NCBI GenBank assembly: GCA_035626155.1
Contig: DASPOF010000138.1
Span: 1-38,837 of the forward strand
DNA length: 38,837 nucleotides
Direction of reading: 5' to 3'
Origin: DASPOF01 sp035626155
GTDB taxonomy: Bacteria > Desulfobacterota > Binatia > Binatales > Binataceae
Part shown: piece after piece, positions 1 to 8,483 of the stretch
Layout of the letters: the number at the start of each line of letters is the position of its first letter
Numbering within the stretch: position 1 is the stretch's first letter
The notes under the pieces: generated by a model
What the model was told of the DNA's origin: nothing
The model's database searches: none
Seen by the model: only the letters and a program-made list of their open reading frames with translations
Position numbers and translations under genes: made by a program

Positions 1-1
1 C

Positions 2-610
<609 letters not shown>

Positions 611-750
611 CGGCGGCCCGCTCGCCCTGAGCGGCCGGCAGGATCGATCCTCGCGGGCCGGCGTTCGCTTCGGCGCCACAGCCGCGGCGTGCCGGTTAAA
701 CCGGGCCTATGCACCGATTGCCCGCCCTGGGCGGAATCGGGCCCGCCCGC

Positions 751-821
751 CCAAACTTGGGCCTATTGCTACATTTTGTTTCATCTGATAGCCCTAACTG
801 TAGCAATAGAAGCCAGTTTGG
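751..821. repeat. Long interrupted inverted repeat upstream of the DUF1329 gene
   Basis: A perfect 11-bp inverted repeat pairs positions 763-773 (CTATTGCTACA) with 799-809 (TGTAGCAATAG), with 25 bases between. It is flanked by a second arm, 751-757 (CCAAACT) pairing with 815-821 (AGTTTGG), so the whole element is an imperfect palindrome of about 71 bp. It lies 62 bases before the start of the next gene in an AT-richer patch. It could be an operator for a dimeric regulator or a hairpin in the 5' leader. No run of T follows, so it is not a terminator for the upstream permease gene. Confidence 0.55.
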
Positions 822-882
822 CAGGATTCCCGCGAATTTAACGCCGGTGGGGAAAGCCATCGCTGGAAGGGGAGGAGTAAAC

Positions 883-2184
883 ATGGAGAGCAGCACGCGG
901 AGGAAAGCGCTTTGCACCGTTGGCCTCTGCCTCGTCTCGTTCTTATTCATCTCATCGAGCCGAGCGTGGGCGGGAGTAAAGCCCGGCGACGTGATCGGCA
1001 TATCCAACGCGGCGGAGGTGAAGCCGGTGGTGTCGCCGGGGGTCTACTACGCGGTCACGCACGGGATGCGCATGAACATCGTGCCGACCTCGGCAGTGGA
1101 GTGGCCGGCGCCATTTCGCGAGGCGACCGAGAAGTATTCGCAGCAGGTGCGTCTCAGCGAGGACCATCGCAGCCTGATCGGCTTCGTCGCCGGCCAGCCA
1201 TTCCCGCTGATCGACTTCAACGATCCGAACATCGCGGAAAAGCTCGTCTGGAATAACGTATTCCGGCCGATCAACAGCGATGACTACGATCTGCGTTTCT
1301 TCGACTGCCAGACCGAGTACATAACGCCCGGCCAGGATCAGCGGGTCATCGACGAGATCGAGATTGGCCATTACGCGGGCTACGACCTGATCGGGCGCAC
1401 CGAGGTCGAGCCGACCCCGTTCGATCCCGACTTCAAGCAGACCAACCGGATGTGGATGTTCGCGCTGTATCCGATTCTCGCGCCGGAAAACCAGCGAGGC
1501 GAAGGAGTGATTCGCTACCGCTACGCGGACCCATCGCGCGGCGACGATAGCTGGGACTGGACGCCCGGGACCCGCCGGGTGCGCCGGCTCAACGAGGCGA
1601 TCCTGAGCAGCGCGATGGGCGCGCAGACCTACGACCTCGACCACTATTCCGGTTTCAATCCGAAGACGGAGCAGTACGATTACAAGTTCCTCGGCGTCAA
1701 ATCGATGCTGGGATGCGTTCATGGCACACATTCGCCCGAGATGACCTGCCCGTACGACGGCGGCGGGACCGCGTGCCCGGAAGATTGGGAGATGCGCCAG
1801 GTGTATATCGTCGATGCGTGCCCGCGGCGCGACGGCAAGGGAGCGAACAACGCGCTCGATCGCGACACGGTGATTTACATGGACTCGGAGGCGTGGTTCG
1901 AGCCGTACGTGGACAGCTACGATCGCAAGGGCCAGCTCTGGCGCACCCACATCTACTGGCTGACCTTCCGCGACCGTCCGGTGCCTGATGCGCGCGTGGC
2001 GGTCTATCCGTTCAAGCGCGAGTTCGTGGTGGGCGCGGCGTCGATCGACACGCAGGGCGGAATCTCGACGATGTGTTACCTGCCCGGCCAGCACACGCCC
2101 GAGCGCGAATGCTGGTACATCAACATGGGCGCGATCAGCAAGGAGTTCTTCACGGTCAAGTCGATGGTTTCGGCGGCGCCGTAA
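883..2184 (+). CDS. Secreted DUF1329 family protein
   Basis: The product is 433 residues with a Sec signal peptide: basic start MESSTRRK, hydrophobic core, and likely cleavage after AWA at residue 30. The start is fixed by GGAGGAG five bases upstream of ATG. Family features of DUF1329 are visible: the early SPGVYYAVTHGM stretch, FVAGQPFPLIDFNDP, the central RRVRRLNE, MGAQTYDLDHYSGFN and YDYKFLG, and a late WLTFRDRPVPDARVAVYPFKRE region. DUF1329 proteins are periplasmic or outer-membrane-associated, related to the LolA-like fold, and have no established enzymatic role. In other genomes they are often near DUF1302 or RND-type genes; none is visible here. The gene stands alone between a possible operator upstream and a strong terminator downstream, so it is probably monocistronic. 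Confidence 0.85.
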   Translation: MESSTRRKALCTVGLCLVSFLFISSSRAWAGVKPGDVIGISNAAEVKPVVSPGVYYAVTHGMRMNIVPTSAVEWPAPFREATEKYSQQVRLSEDHRSLIGFVAGQPFPLIDFNDPNIAEKLVWNNVFRPINSDDYDLRFFDCQTEYITPGQDQRVIDEIEIGHYAGYDLIGRTEVEPTPFDPDFKQTNRMWMFALYPILAPENQRGEGVIRYRYADPSRGDDSWDWTPGTRRVRRLNEAILSSAMGAQTYDLDHYSGFNPKTEQYDYKFLGVKSMLGCVHGTHSPEMTCPYDGGGTACPEDWEMRQVYIVDACPRRDGKGANNALDRDTVIYMDSEAWFEPYVDSYDRKGQLWRTHIYWLTFRDRPVPDARVAVYPFKREFVVGAASIDTQGGISTMCYLPGQHTPERECWYINMGAISKEFFTVKSMVSAAP

Positions 2185-2564
2185 TCCGCCGCCGCGCGCG
2201 GGGGCGCTGGTTGCCGCGCGGAGCTTTGAGAGCGTCCGGCCGTTGGACTTCCGCGCGGCCTGGGTTGGTCCTTCCGATCGGTCCGGCGGGATGGGCGGGG
2301 CGGCCGCGCCTTGCGGGACCGCCAAGCCGGCGCAATTTCCGCCGGCTTGCAATAAAAGCTCCGCCGGCGTAACCTCATCGTAGTCCCGTGTCCAACATCG
2401 GCGCGGGGTGCCTTGGCGATTCACCAAGGCGCTCCGCGCCGGTCGTTTTTTTTTGGCCTGCCTTCGAGCGCTCTCGGGGGCCGTAAAGACACCCGATTCG
2501 ACGCTGATTTCGCGCCAGCCATCACGGCGTGCGAACGCTGGCGGACCGCCGCGGGACGGTGCCC
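2185..2564. other. 380-bp gap between convergent DUF1329 gene and glmS
   Basis: There is no convincing gene here. The first 210 bases form a GC-rich 3' untranslated stretch with short GCCGGC repeats, followed by an intrinsic terminator at 2397-2454. The remaining 110 bases up to the glmS stop show no clear minus-strand terminator and no recognisable RNA gene. Confidence 0.6.
2397..2454 (+). terminator. Strong intrinsic terminator after the DUF1329 gene
   Basis: The 20-bp stem pairs 2397-2416 with 2424-2443. It is continuous, includes three G-U pairs, and has the 7-base loop CGATTCA. The sequence TCG... leads into nine T at 2446-2454. There is no T-run on the other strand, so it acts on plus-strand transcripts. 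Confidence 0.85.
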
Positions 2565-4397
2565 CTATTCGACCGTAACCGACTTCGCGAGATTGCGCGG
2601 CTGATCGATATCGGTGCCGCGTTCGGCAGCGATGTAGTATGCGAGCAACTGCAGCGGCACCGTCATCAGGACCGGCGTCAGCAGGTGGTTGGTCGCCGGC
2701 ACCCGGATGATTTCCTCCGCGACCGCCTCCAGTTCGGCACTTGGTCCGTTGGTGACCGCGATGATGCGGCCGTTTCGCGATTCGATCTCGCGCAGGTTCG
2801 ACAGCGTCTTCTCGAACAGGGCATCGTTCGGGATGATCACGACCACCGGCATCCGCTCATCCACGAGAGCGATCGGCCCGTGCTTGAGTTCGCCCGCCGC
2901 GTAACCCTCGGCGTGAATGTACGAAATCTCCTTGAGCTTGAGCGCGCCTTCGAGCGCGACGGGATAATTGATGCCGCGGCTCACGTAGAGGAAGTCGTGC
3001 GCGGAAGCGTACTTGCGCGCGATCCCCTGAATCTGCGCTTCGAGCGCGAAGATCGCCTGGATCTGCGCCGGGATCGCAAATGCCGGATGCAGCAATTCGA
3101 CCGCCTCGGCGTTGCCGAGCCGGCCGAGCCGGGCCGCCAGATGAATCGCGAACAGGTAATACGCCTCGATCTGCGCGATGAAGCACTTGGTCGTCGTGAC
3201 GCTGATCTCGGGGCCGCATCGCGTGTACAGCCGCGCATCGGCCTTGCGCGCGATCGATGAATCGACCGTGTTGGTGATCGCCAGCAGATGCGATCCGCGC
3301 CGGCGGCCTTCCTCCATCGCGGCCAGCGTGTCTGCGGTCTCGCCCGACTGCGCGACCGCGATGACGAGCGTGCTCGCATCGATGGGCGGGCGCCGATAGC
3401 GGAACTCGGACGAGTAATCGACCTCGACCGGAATCCCGGTCAGTTCCTCGATGATGAACTTGCCGATGAGCGAGGTGATCCAGGAGGCCCCCGCAGCCAC
3501 CATCGCGATCCGACCGATAGCGCCTGCCCCGTCCTTTGGCAGCAGCTCGCTTTCGAAGCTTACGGTGGGCGAGCCCGCCGCCGCGCGGTCCGCCATGGTG
3601 TTGATCCACGCCTGCGGCTGCTCGTCGATCTCCTTGCGCAGGTAATGCCTGAAACCGCCCTTGGTCGCCGCGACAGCATCCCATTCGATTTGCCGCGCCC
3701 GGCGCTCGACCGGCGTGCCGTCGAATTTGAGGATTCGCACGCCTTGCGCGGTTACCTCGGCCAGCTCGCCATCCTCGAGCACGATCGTGTCGCGCGTGTG
3801 TCCGAGGATCGCTGGGATGTCGGAGGCGATGAAGTTCTCGCCCCGGCCCAGCCCAAGGACGAGCGGGGTCGCGGTCTTGGCGGCGACCAGGGTGTCCGGC
3901 TCGGTCTCGGAGAGCACCACGATCGAAAACGACCCCCTGAGTTCATTTACGGTTTGACGCACCGCCCCGGTGAGCGCGCCGCCGCCGCGCAGCCGCTCCT
4001 CGATCAGATGCGAGATCAGCTCGGTGTCGGTCTCGGAGCGGAGCTTGTGGCCGCGGGCCAGCAGGCCCGCGCGAAGCTCGAGATAGTTCTCGACGATCCC
4101 GTTATGGATCACCGCGACCGGGCCGGCCTTGTGCGGATGCGCGTTTTCCTCGGAGGGCCGCCCGTGCGTCGCCCATCGCGTGTGCCCAATCCCGATGTGC
4201 CCGTCCAGCGGGCGCTCGGCGAGAAGCTTGCGCAGGTTTTCGAGCTTGCCCACCGCGCGGCGAATTTCGAGCTTGCCGTTCTGGACCAGGGTCGCCACCC
4301 CCGCCGAGTCATAGCCGCGATACTCGAGCTTGGCGAGTCCTTCGATGAGAATCGGGTAGGCCTGCTTCGTTCCCACGTATCCGATTATTCCGCACAT
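2565..4397 (-). CDS. glmS: Glutamine--fructose-6-phosphate aminotransferase (isomerizing)
   Basis: The enzyme converts fructose-6-phosphate and glutamine to glucosamine-6-phosphate, the first step toward UDP-GlcNAc for peptidoglycan and lipopolysaccharide. The 610 residues match the family length. The protein starts MCGIIGYVG, so Cys2 becomes the N-terminal nucleophile of the glutaminase domain, followed by LEYRGYDSAG and the TRWATHGRPSEENAHPH region. Two SIS sugar-isomerase domains fill the C-terminal half (VAQSGETADTLAAM, EGALKLKEISYIHAEGY), ending in the conserved LAKSVTVE tail. GGAGGA lies seven bases upstream of the ATG. No match to a glmS ribozyme was recognised in the leader. It is transcribed in the same direction as glmU but separated from it by a toxin-antitoxin pair on the opposite strand. 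Confidence 0.97.
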   Translation of the reverse strand: MCGIIGYVGTKQAYPILIEGLAKLEYRGYDSAGVATLVQNGKLEIRRAVGKLENLRKLLAERPLDGHIGIGHTRWATHGRPSEENAHPHKAGPVAVIHNGIVENYLELRAGLLARGHKLRSETDTELISHLIEERLRGGGALTGAVRQTVNELRGSFSIVVLSETEPDTLVAAKTATPLVLGLGRGENFIASDIPAILGHTRDTIVLEDGELAEVTAQGVRILKFDGTPVERRARQIEWDAVAATKGGFRHYLRKEIDEQPQAWINTMADRAAAGSPTVSFESELLPKDGAGAIGRIAMVAAGASWITSLIGKFIIEELTGIPVEVDYSSEFRYRRPPIDASTLVIAVAQSGETADTLAAMEEGRRRGSHLLAITNTVDSSIARKADARLYTRCGPEISVTTTKCFIAQIEAYYLFAIHLAARLGRLGNAEAVELLHPAFAIPAQIQAIFALEAQIQGIARKYASAHDFLYVSRGINYPVALEGALKLKEISYIHAEGYAAGELKHGPIALVDERMPVVVIIPNDALFEKTLSNLREIESRNGRIIAVTNGPSAELEAVAEEIIRVPATNHLLTPVLMTVPLQLLAYYIAAERGTDIDQPRNLAKSVTVE

Positions 4398-5014
4398 GAT
4401 CGCTCCTCCGGTTCGGCTGCGAATATTTTTCTGTCCGCGCGCGGCATGCCGTGCGGATTTGGGGGAACGATCCTGCCGGGCACCGCTCGTTCAAGAGGCG
4501 CGGGCGCCGACACACGTCGGAAGGGAAATGACCGAGCCGAAGAGTTTGACCTTACTCACCAGGGCGCGTCGCCCTGCCACTTGAGGCGGGTTTTGTCGCG
4601 CGGTCACCCGCGCGGTTTGTTCGCCTCTAACGATCGTGGAACCGGGAAGCCATCCGCCGAGTCCTTCGATGCTGCTTCCACCTCGTCAACTCGAAGCATC
4701 ACGATACTTCGAGTCCTGGCGCTACTCTTGTTGTTTTCTTCCGCTATATCGGCACTCCCTCGCCGGGGGTTTGGGTATCGTCCCCTTCGCGATTCATTAT
4801 TCTTGCCCGCGCGAAGCCATTCAAGTGCGCGTCGGGCCAGTGGGAAGGGTCTGGCGCCTCTGACGAGAGCTGAACTCCCGGGTCTCCGCTCGGGCGGCGC
4901 GTTGCCGGGATTTCGGTGCATTTACGCCTTCGTCCCATTGTGGTAAAGTGGGTAATGGCATTTCTCCCCGAGCGTGACGCCCCGGCTCGGGAGGCGCCAC
5001 GGGGAAGGAGATAC
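4398..5014. other. 617-bp non-coding gap between divergent glmS and toxin-antitoxin operon
   Basis: This must hold the promoter of glmS (minus) and of the toxin-antitoxin pair (plus). Several short open frames exist on both strands, but none has family features or a good ribosome binding site. Two clear hairpins are visible: a 7-bp perfect stem CAGGGCG/CGCCCTG at 4560-4576 with a 3-base loop, and an 8-bp perfect stem ACTCGAAG/CTTCGAGT at 4689-4714 with a 10-base loop. The stretch from about 4640 to 4830 is less GC-rich than the surrounding genes. No tRNA or known riboswitch was recognised. Confidence 0.55.
4921..4949 (+). promoter_or_regulatory. Candidate promoter of the toxin-antitoxin operon
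   Basis: TTTACG (4921-4926) and TAAAGT (4944-4949) are separated by exactly 17 bases; each matches four of six sigma-70 consensus positions. The predicted start would be near 4956. This leaves a leader of about 60 bases that contains an imperfect hairpin (4973-5001) just before the GGAAGGAG ribosome binding site. Found by eye only. Confidence 0.4.
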
Positions 5015-5347
5015 ATGGCTAAGGCTGCAAAAGTGTTAAGCGACCGGTTCGAGCTGGTGGGGCAAGTGGGCCTCGATGAAAGGAAGCGAGTGTCCCTGGC
5101 TAAGGCGTTCGAACTGCTCAAGCAGCGGCTGGGTGAAGACGAGGCCGGGCTAAGGTTTGCCGTCTATCTGAACGAGGCCGGACAACTTCTGCTTTCGCCG
5201 GAAATTGCGGTTCCAGTTCACGAGCTATGGCTCTATCGCAACCCGGAGGCTCGGAGGCGCGTCGGCAAAGGCCTGGAGCAGGCTTCAGAAGGCCAACTCA
5301 AAGACCTAGGGTCGTTTGCGAAATACGCTGACGACGAAATCGAATGA
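5015..5347 (+). CDS. Type II antitoxin, AbrB/SpoVT-like DNA-binding fold
   Basis: This 110-residue protein is the likely antitoxin of the pair. The ATG is chosen because GGAAGGAG lies four bases upstream. Residues about 12-70 read like a swapped-hairpin AbrB-type domain: VGLDERKRVSLAKAFELL, then FAVYLNEAGQLLLSPEIAVPVHE. The C-terminal part is rich in charged residues (NPEARRRVGKGLEQASEG, then LGSFAKYADDE), typical of the tail that wraps around and blocks the toxin. Such antitoxins usually bind their own promoter, which fits the dyad in the leader. The toxin gene follows after 22 bases. The assignment rests on domain look and operon pairing, not on a database match. Confidence 0.72.
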   Translation: MAKAAKVLSDRFELVGQVGLDERKRVSLAKAFELLKQRLGEDEAGLRFAVYLNEAGQLLLSPEIAVPVHELWLYRNPEARRRVGKGLEQASEGQLKDLGSFAKYADDEIE

Positions 5348-5369
5348 GTCTTTTTTGCGGGGAGGCTGA

Positions 5370-5672
5370 GTGGCGGGGAAATTCCAGTTACTCTTTACGC
5401 CGCAAGCGCAGGCCGACTTGACAGGCTTAGCGAATGATCCGTCGGCTGCAAAACGTCTAAAGGCTGCGCGAAAGGCCTTGGGGTTGCTCGAAACCAATCC
5501 TCGCCACCCAGGCCTGCGGACCCACGAATACTCGCGATTGCGAGGACCGAAAAATCAGAAAGTATTTGAAGCCTATTGCGAGAATCGGACGCCAGCCGCT
5601 TATCGGATTTTCTTCTGCTACGGGCCGAATCCTGACCAGATAACGATCGTCGCAATTACGCCGCACCCATAA
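5370..5672 (+). CDS. Type II toxin, RelE/ParE-like
   Basis: This 100-residue basic protein has the RelE/ParE pattern: an N-terminal strand FQLLFTPQAQADL, helices SAAKRLKAARKALGLLETNP, a HPGLRTHEYS loop, then the strands KVFEAYCEN, AAYRIFFCYGP and ITIVAITPHP. Toxins of this fold cut mRNA on the ribosome or poison gyrase; which one applies cannot be told from sequence. The start is GTG with GGGGAGG four bases upstream. A GTG start and short spacing would keep toxin output below antitoxin output. A run of six T lies between the two genes, but there is no GC-rich stem before it. The gene ends 16 bases from the convergent glmU stop. Confidence 0.75.
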   Translation: MAGKFQLLFTPQAQADLTGLANDPSAAKRLKAARKALGLLETNPRHPGLRTHEYSRLRGPKNQKVFEAYCENRTPAAYRIFFCYGPNPDQITIVAITPHP

Positions 5673-5688
5673 ATTCGGCCTTAATCTG

Positions 5689-7161
5689 CTAATCGTCCTC
5701 GCTGTGCTTCCCGCCACCGGCAGGATCGTCGCCATGGCGGATGCGCCAGGACGCCATCCAGCCGGGTTTTTCGCGCTGCGGATGATGCGACATCACGAGC
5801 GCGCCATCGGCGACCTCGCGCACGATCGTGGTCCCCGATGCAACGTACACGTCGTTGCCGACTTTGACCGGCGCGACCAACTGGGTATCGCATCCGACCA
5901 TGCAGCGGTCGCCGATTCGGGTCTCGTGCTTTTCATAGCCGTCGTAATTGACCGTGATAACGCCGCATCCGATGTTCGTGTCGCGGCCGATGACCGTGTC
6001 GCCGAGATAGGTGAGATGGCTCGCCTTCGTGTTGCGGCCGATGCGCGCCTTCTTGGTCTCGACGAAATTGCCGATTCGATTGTGGCCCTCGAGATCGGTG
6101 CCCGCGCGCAGGTTCGCGAACGGACCAATCTCCGAGTCCTCGCCGATCCGGCACTCCTCGGCGCGCACGCCGAGCTTGAGATGGCATCGCGGACCGACTT
6201 CGACGTCCTTGAGCCAGGCGGTGCCGTCGATGCGCACGCCTTCGCCGATTCGGCATCGGCCGAGAATCTGCACGTTGGGGCCGATCACGCAGTCGGCGGC
6301 GATCTCGGCCTGCTCGGAGATGTAGGCGGTGGCCGGATCGACGAGCGTCACGCCCGCGGCCATCAGCTTGCGGTTCACCGATTCCCGGATTTGCGTTTCC
6401 ATAGATGCCAACTCCCCGCGCGAGTTAATTCCCGCGAATTCCGCGCTATTGTCCGCCAGCCATGCCTCGACCCGCCGTCCGCGCTCGCGTGCAATCGCGA
6501 CGATGTCGGTCAGATAGCATTCGCGTTGCGCATTGTTCGGCTTGAGTTCCTCAAGCGCCGAGCGCAGAAAATCCACGCCCGCGATATAGACTCCCGCATT
6601 GATCTCGTTGACCGCACGCTCGGCTGGCGATGCGTCGGCGAACTCGACGATCGCGCGCGCCCGGCCCGACTCGTCGCGCAGTACGCGCCCGTATTGTCCG
6701 GGCTCGTCGAGCTTGACGCTGATGAACGAGAGCGTGGCGCCGCTTGCGCGATGGGCGTCGATGAAGCGGCGAAGCGTCGCCGGGCTAAGCCGCGGCATAT
6801 CGCCGTAGGTAATCAGTACGTCGCCGCCGAACTCCCGCGCGATCGCGCTGATCCCGGATCGCGCGCTGTCGCCCGTTCCGCGCAGCTCGCGCTGATAAGT
6901 GAAAATCAGGGGAGCATCGCCGCACGCAGCGCGCGCCGCGCCCTCAACCTCTGCGGCCTGGTGCCCGACGACCACCGCGATCGGATGCGCGCCGAGCGCG
7001 ATAACCGCGCCGAGCGACCGCGCGATGATCGGCTGGCCGCCCAGTTCATGAAGAACCTTCGCCCGCTTCGAGCGCATCCGGGTCCCCAGCCCCGCCGCCA
7101 GCACTATCGCGGCGACGCCGCGGGACGCAGCCGGCGTTGCGCTTGTCGGGGGCGCGCTCAT
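5689..7161 (-). CDS. glmU: Bifunctional UDP-GlcNAc pyrophosphorylase / glucosamine-1-phosphate acetyltransferase
   Basis: The enzyme acetylates glucosamine-1-phosphate and then transfers UMP to give UDP-GlcNAc. The N-terminal uridyltransferase domain shows AAIVLAAGLGTRMRSKRAKVLHE and TYGDMP. The C-terminal half is a left-handed beta-helix built of hexapeptide repeats (CVIGPNVQILGRCRIGEGVRI and many more), with the KKARIGRNTKASHLTYLGD active-site region. At 490 residues it is longer than the usual 455 or so, with about 14 extra residues at the N-terminus and a charged tail after HHPQREKPGW. Its ATG overlaps the stop of the upstream cysteine-rich gene (ATGA), so the two are probably translationally coupled. 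Confidence 0.95.
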   Translation of the reverse strand: MSAPPTSATPAASRGVAAIVLAAGLGTRMRSKRAKVLHELGGQPIIARSLGAVIALGAHPIAVVVGHQAAEVEGAARAACGDAPLIFTYQRELRGTGDSARSGISAIAREFGGDVLITYGDMPRLSPATLRRFIDAHRASGATLSFISVKLDEPGQYGRVLRDESGRARAIVEFADASPAERAVNEINAGVYIAGVDFLRSALEELKPNNAQRECYLTDIVAIARERGRRVEAWLADNSAEFAGINSRGELASMETQIRESVNRKLMAAGVTLVDPATAYISEQAEIAADCVIGPNVQILGRCRIGEGVRIDGTAWLKDVEVGPRCHLKLGVRAEECRIGEDSEIGPFANLRAGTDLEGHNRIGNFVETKKARIGRNTKASHLTYLGDTVIGRDTNIGCGVITVNYDGYEKHETRIGDRCMVGCDTQLVAPVKVGNDVYVASGTTIVREVADGALVMSHHPQREKPGWMASWRIRHGDDPAGGGKHSEDD

Positions 7162-7448
7162 GGCTTCTTCCTGAAGAGCGAGTCGAGCTTGTTCTGCACC
7201 GCGGCCCTGGCCGCTCCCGAGCCAACCGGCCGGCTTGCGCGCGCCGGTGCGAAATACTCGCAGAAGTTCGCCCGATCCTTATCCACCACGGATTCGGCGG
7301 ACGGTTCCCGGCATTGGTTATGGTAGGCCGGGTCGTAAAAATCGCAGTTGCGGCAGACGTGCACGGGCCGATCGCATCCGGAGCAGGTGTCGCGGAAACC
7401 GACGCGCTCCCGGGTGTCGATCTCACGTCCGCAATGCCAGCAGTTCAA
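7158..7448 (-). CDS. Small cysteine-rich zinc-ribbon-like protein, coupled to glmU
   Basis: This 96-residue protein starts with TTG, preceded by GAGGAG at four bases. It opens MNCWHCG and has eight cysteines: the CxxC pairs at 3/6, 22/25 and 32/35, plus Cys46 and Cys63. The pattern suggests two metal sites. Around these are conserved-looking stretches: CRNCDFYDPAYHNQCREP, then VVDKDRANFCEYF. The C-terminus (KLDSLFRKKP) is basic. I recall similar short proteins in other bacteria but no assigned function. It shares a four-base overlap with glmU, and xerC diverges from it across 132 bases, so its promoter lies there. A role in metal binding or as an adaptor is inference. Confidence 0.8.
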   Translation of the reverse strand: MNCWHCGREIDTRERVGFRDTCSGCDRPVHVCRNCDFYDPAYHNQCREPSAESVVDKDRANFCEYFAPARASRPVGSGAARAAVQNKLDSLFRKKP

Positions 7449-7580
7449 AGCGCTCCTCGATGCCCGTTGCGGCCCTGCGCGGCAGGCGACGGCGCAGGCG
7501 CAAGCGAGCGCGTCGGACCGTCCTTTTTCGGCCAGAACGCCCTTGATAGCATAGCCGGTGCCCCTCAAGGGCGCGAGATA

Positions 7581-8483
7581 ATGGAGGCGCAAGTCGAGGC
7601 GTTCGTGGCGGCGCTCAGCCGGGTGTCGCGCGCATCGAAACACACGGTCGAAAATTACCGCCGCGACCTTCTGTTCCTGCGCCGCTTCCTCCTCGACAGG
7701 CGCATCGCGCTGCGGGGCGACGGCGAGGAAGTCGATGTCGGCGCAATCAGCGCGGACAATATCCGTCAGTACCTTTTTGAACTGATGAAGACCGCGAAAC
7801 GCGCGACGGTCCAACGCAGGTTGAGCGCGATCAAGGCATTCTTTCGATTTCGCGAGACGACCGCCGGGCAGGTCAGTCCCGCCCAATCGATTCGCTCGCC
7901 CAAGTCGGAGCGGCGGTTGCCCGCCGTGCTCGACCACGACGACGTCCGCCGGCTGATCGAGTTCGATTCCGACCGCCAGGACGCGGGGGCGCTGCGCGAC
8001 CGCGCGATCATGGAGACGCTCTACTCGACCGGGCTTCGCGTGAGCGAGCTGGTCGGTCTCAACTGGCGTGATGTCGATTCGGACCTCGGGATGGTGATGG
8101 TGCGGGCGGGCAAGGGGAACAAGGATCGGCTGGTTCCGATCGGAGAGCCGGCGCTCGATGCGCTCAAGGCGTGGCGGCGCGCGATGCCGGTCGCCTGGGA
8201 GCTCGACGGGCCGGTCATCACGAACCTTCGCGGCGCGCGGCTTACGACCCGCAGCGTCGAAAAGATCGTCGAGCGCCGGCTGGTTGAATCCGGGCTCACG
8301 CGCTCGATCACGCCGCATGGGCTGCGCCACACTTTCGCCACTCATCTGCTCGGCGCTGGGGCGGATTTGAGGTCGATCCAGGAGATGCTCGGCCACGCGA
8401 GCCTTGCCACCACGCAACGCTACACGCACGTCAGCGTGAATCATCTCAAAGAGGTCTATCAACGTGCCCATCCAAGGGCTTGA
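7581..8483 (+). CDS. xerC: Tyrosine recombinase XerC
   Basis: The protein resolves chromosome dimers at dif sites together with a partner recombinase. The 300 residues are normal for the family. The N-terminal SAM-like core-binding domain (about 1-105) includes SKHTVENYRRDLLFLRRFL. The catalytic domain carries the complete set: Arg153 in TGLRVSEL, Lys178 in GKGNKDR, His246 and Arg249 in HGLRH, His272 in LGHASL, and the nucleophile Tyr281 in TTQRYTHV. The ATG at 7581 is chosen because the protein then begins at the usual family position; the upstream AAGGG is a weak binding site. The end overlaps the proposed GTG start of hslV by 20 bases, matching the known xerC-hslV-hslU (codV-clpQ-clpY) arrangement. 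Confidence 0.93.
   Translation: MEAQVEAFVAALSRVSRASKHTVENYRRDLLFLRRFLLDRRIALRGDGEEVDVGAISADNIRQYLFELMKTAKRATVQRRLSAIKAFFRFRETTAGQVSPAQSIRSPKSERRLPAVLDHDDVRRLIEFDSDRQDAGALRDRAIMETLYSTGLRVSELVGLNWRDVDSDLGMVMVRAGKGNKDRLVPIGEPALDALKAWRRAMPVAWELDGPVITNLRGARLTTRSVEKIVERRLVESGLTRSITPHGLRHTFATHLLGAGADLRSIQEMLGHASLATTQRYTHVSVNHLKEVYQRAHPRA

Noticed and set aside
952..2427. 491-residue open frame on the minus strand opposite the DUF1329 gene
   Set aside because: It is Arg/Ala/Val-rich with no domain, and mirrors the codon pattern of the real gene, which has a signal peptide, ribosome binding site and family motifs.
4398..4600. glmS ribozyme/riboswitch upstream of glmS
   Set aside because: No match to the conserved core was recognised; only ordinary leader with GGAGGA is visible.
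3288..4946. 552-residue plus-strand open frame opposite glmS
   Set aside because: An antisense shadow of glmS produced by high GC at third positions; no recognisable motif or ribosome binding site.
4604..5121. Two minus-strand and one plus-strand open frames of 75-125 residues in the glmS gap
   Set aside because: No ribosome binding sites or family features; low-complexity sequence and mutual overlap.
5349..5356. Run of six T between antitoxin and toxin, as a terminator
   Set aside because: No GC-rich stem precedes it, and the toxin gene has its own good ribosome binding site immediately after.
5704..7326. 540-residue plus-strand open frame opposite glmU
   Set aside because: An antisense shadow of glmU; composition rich in Arg/Asp/Ala with no domain.
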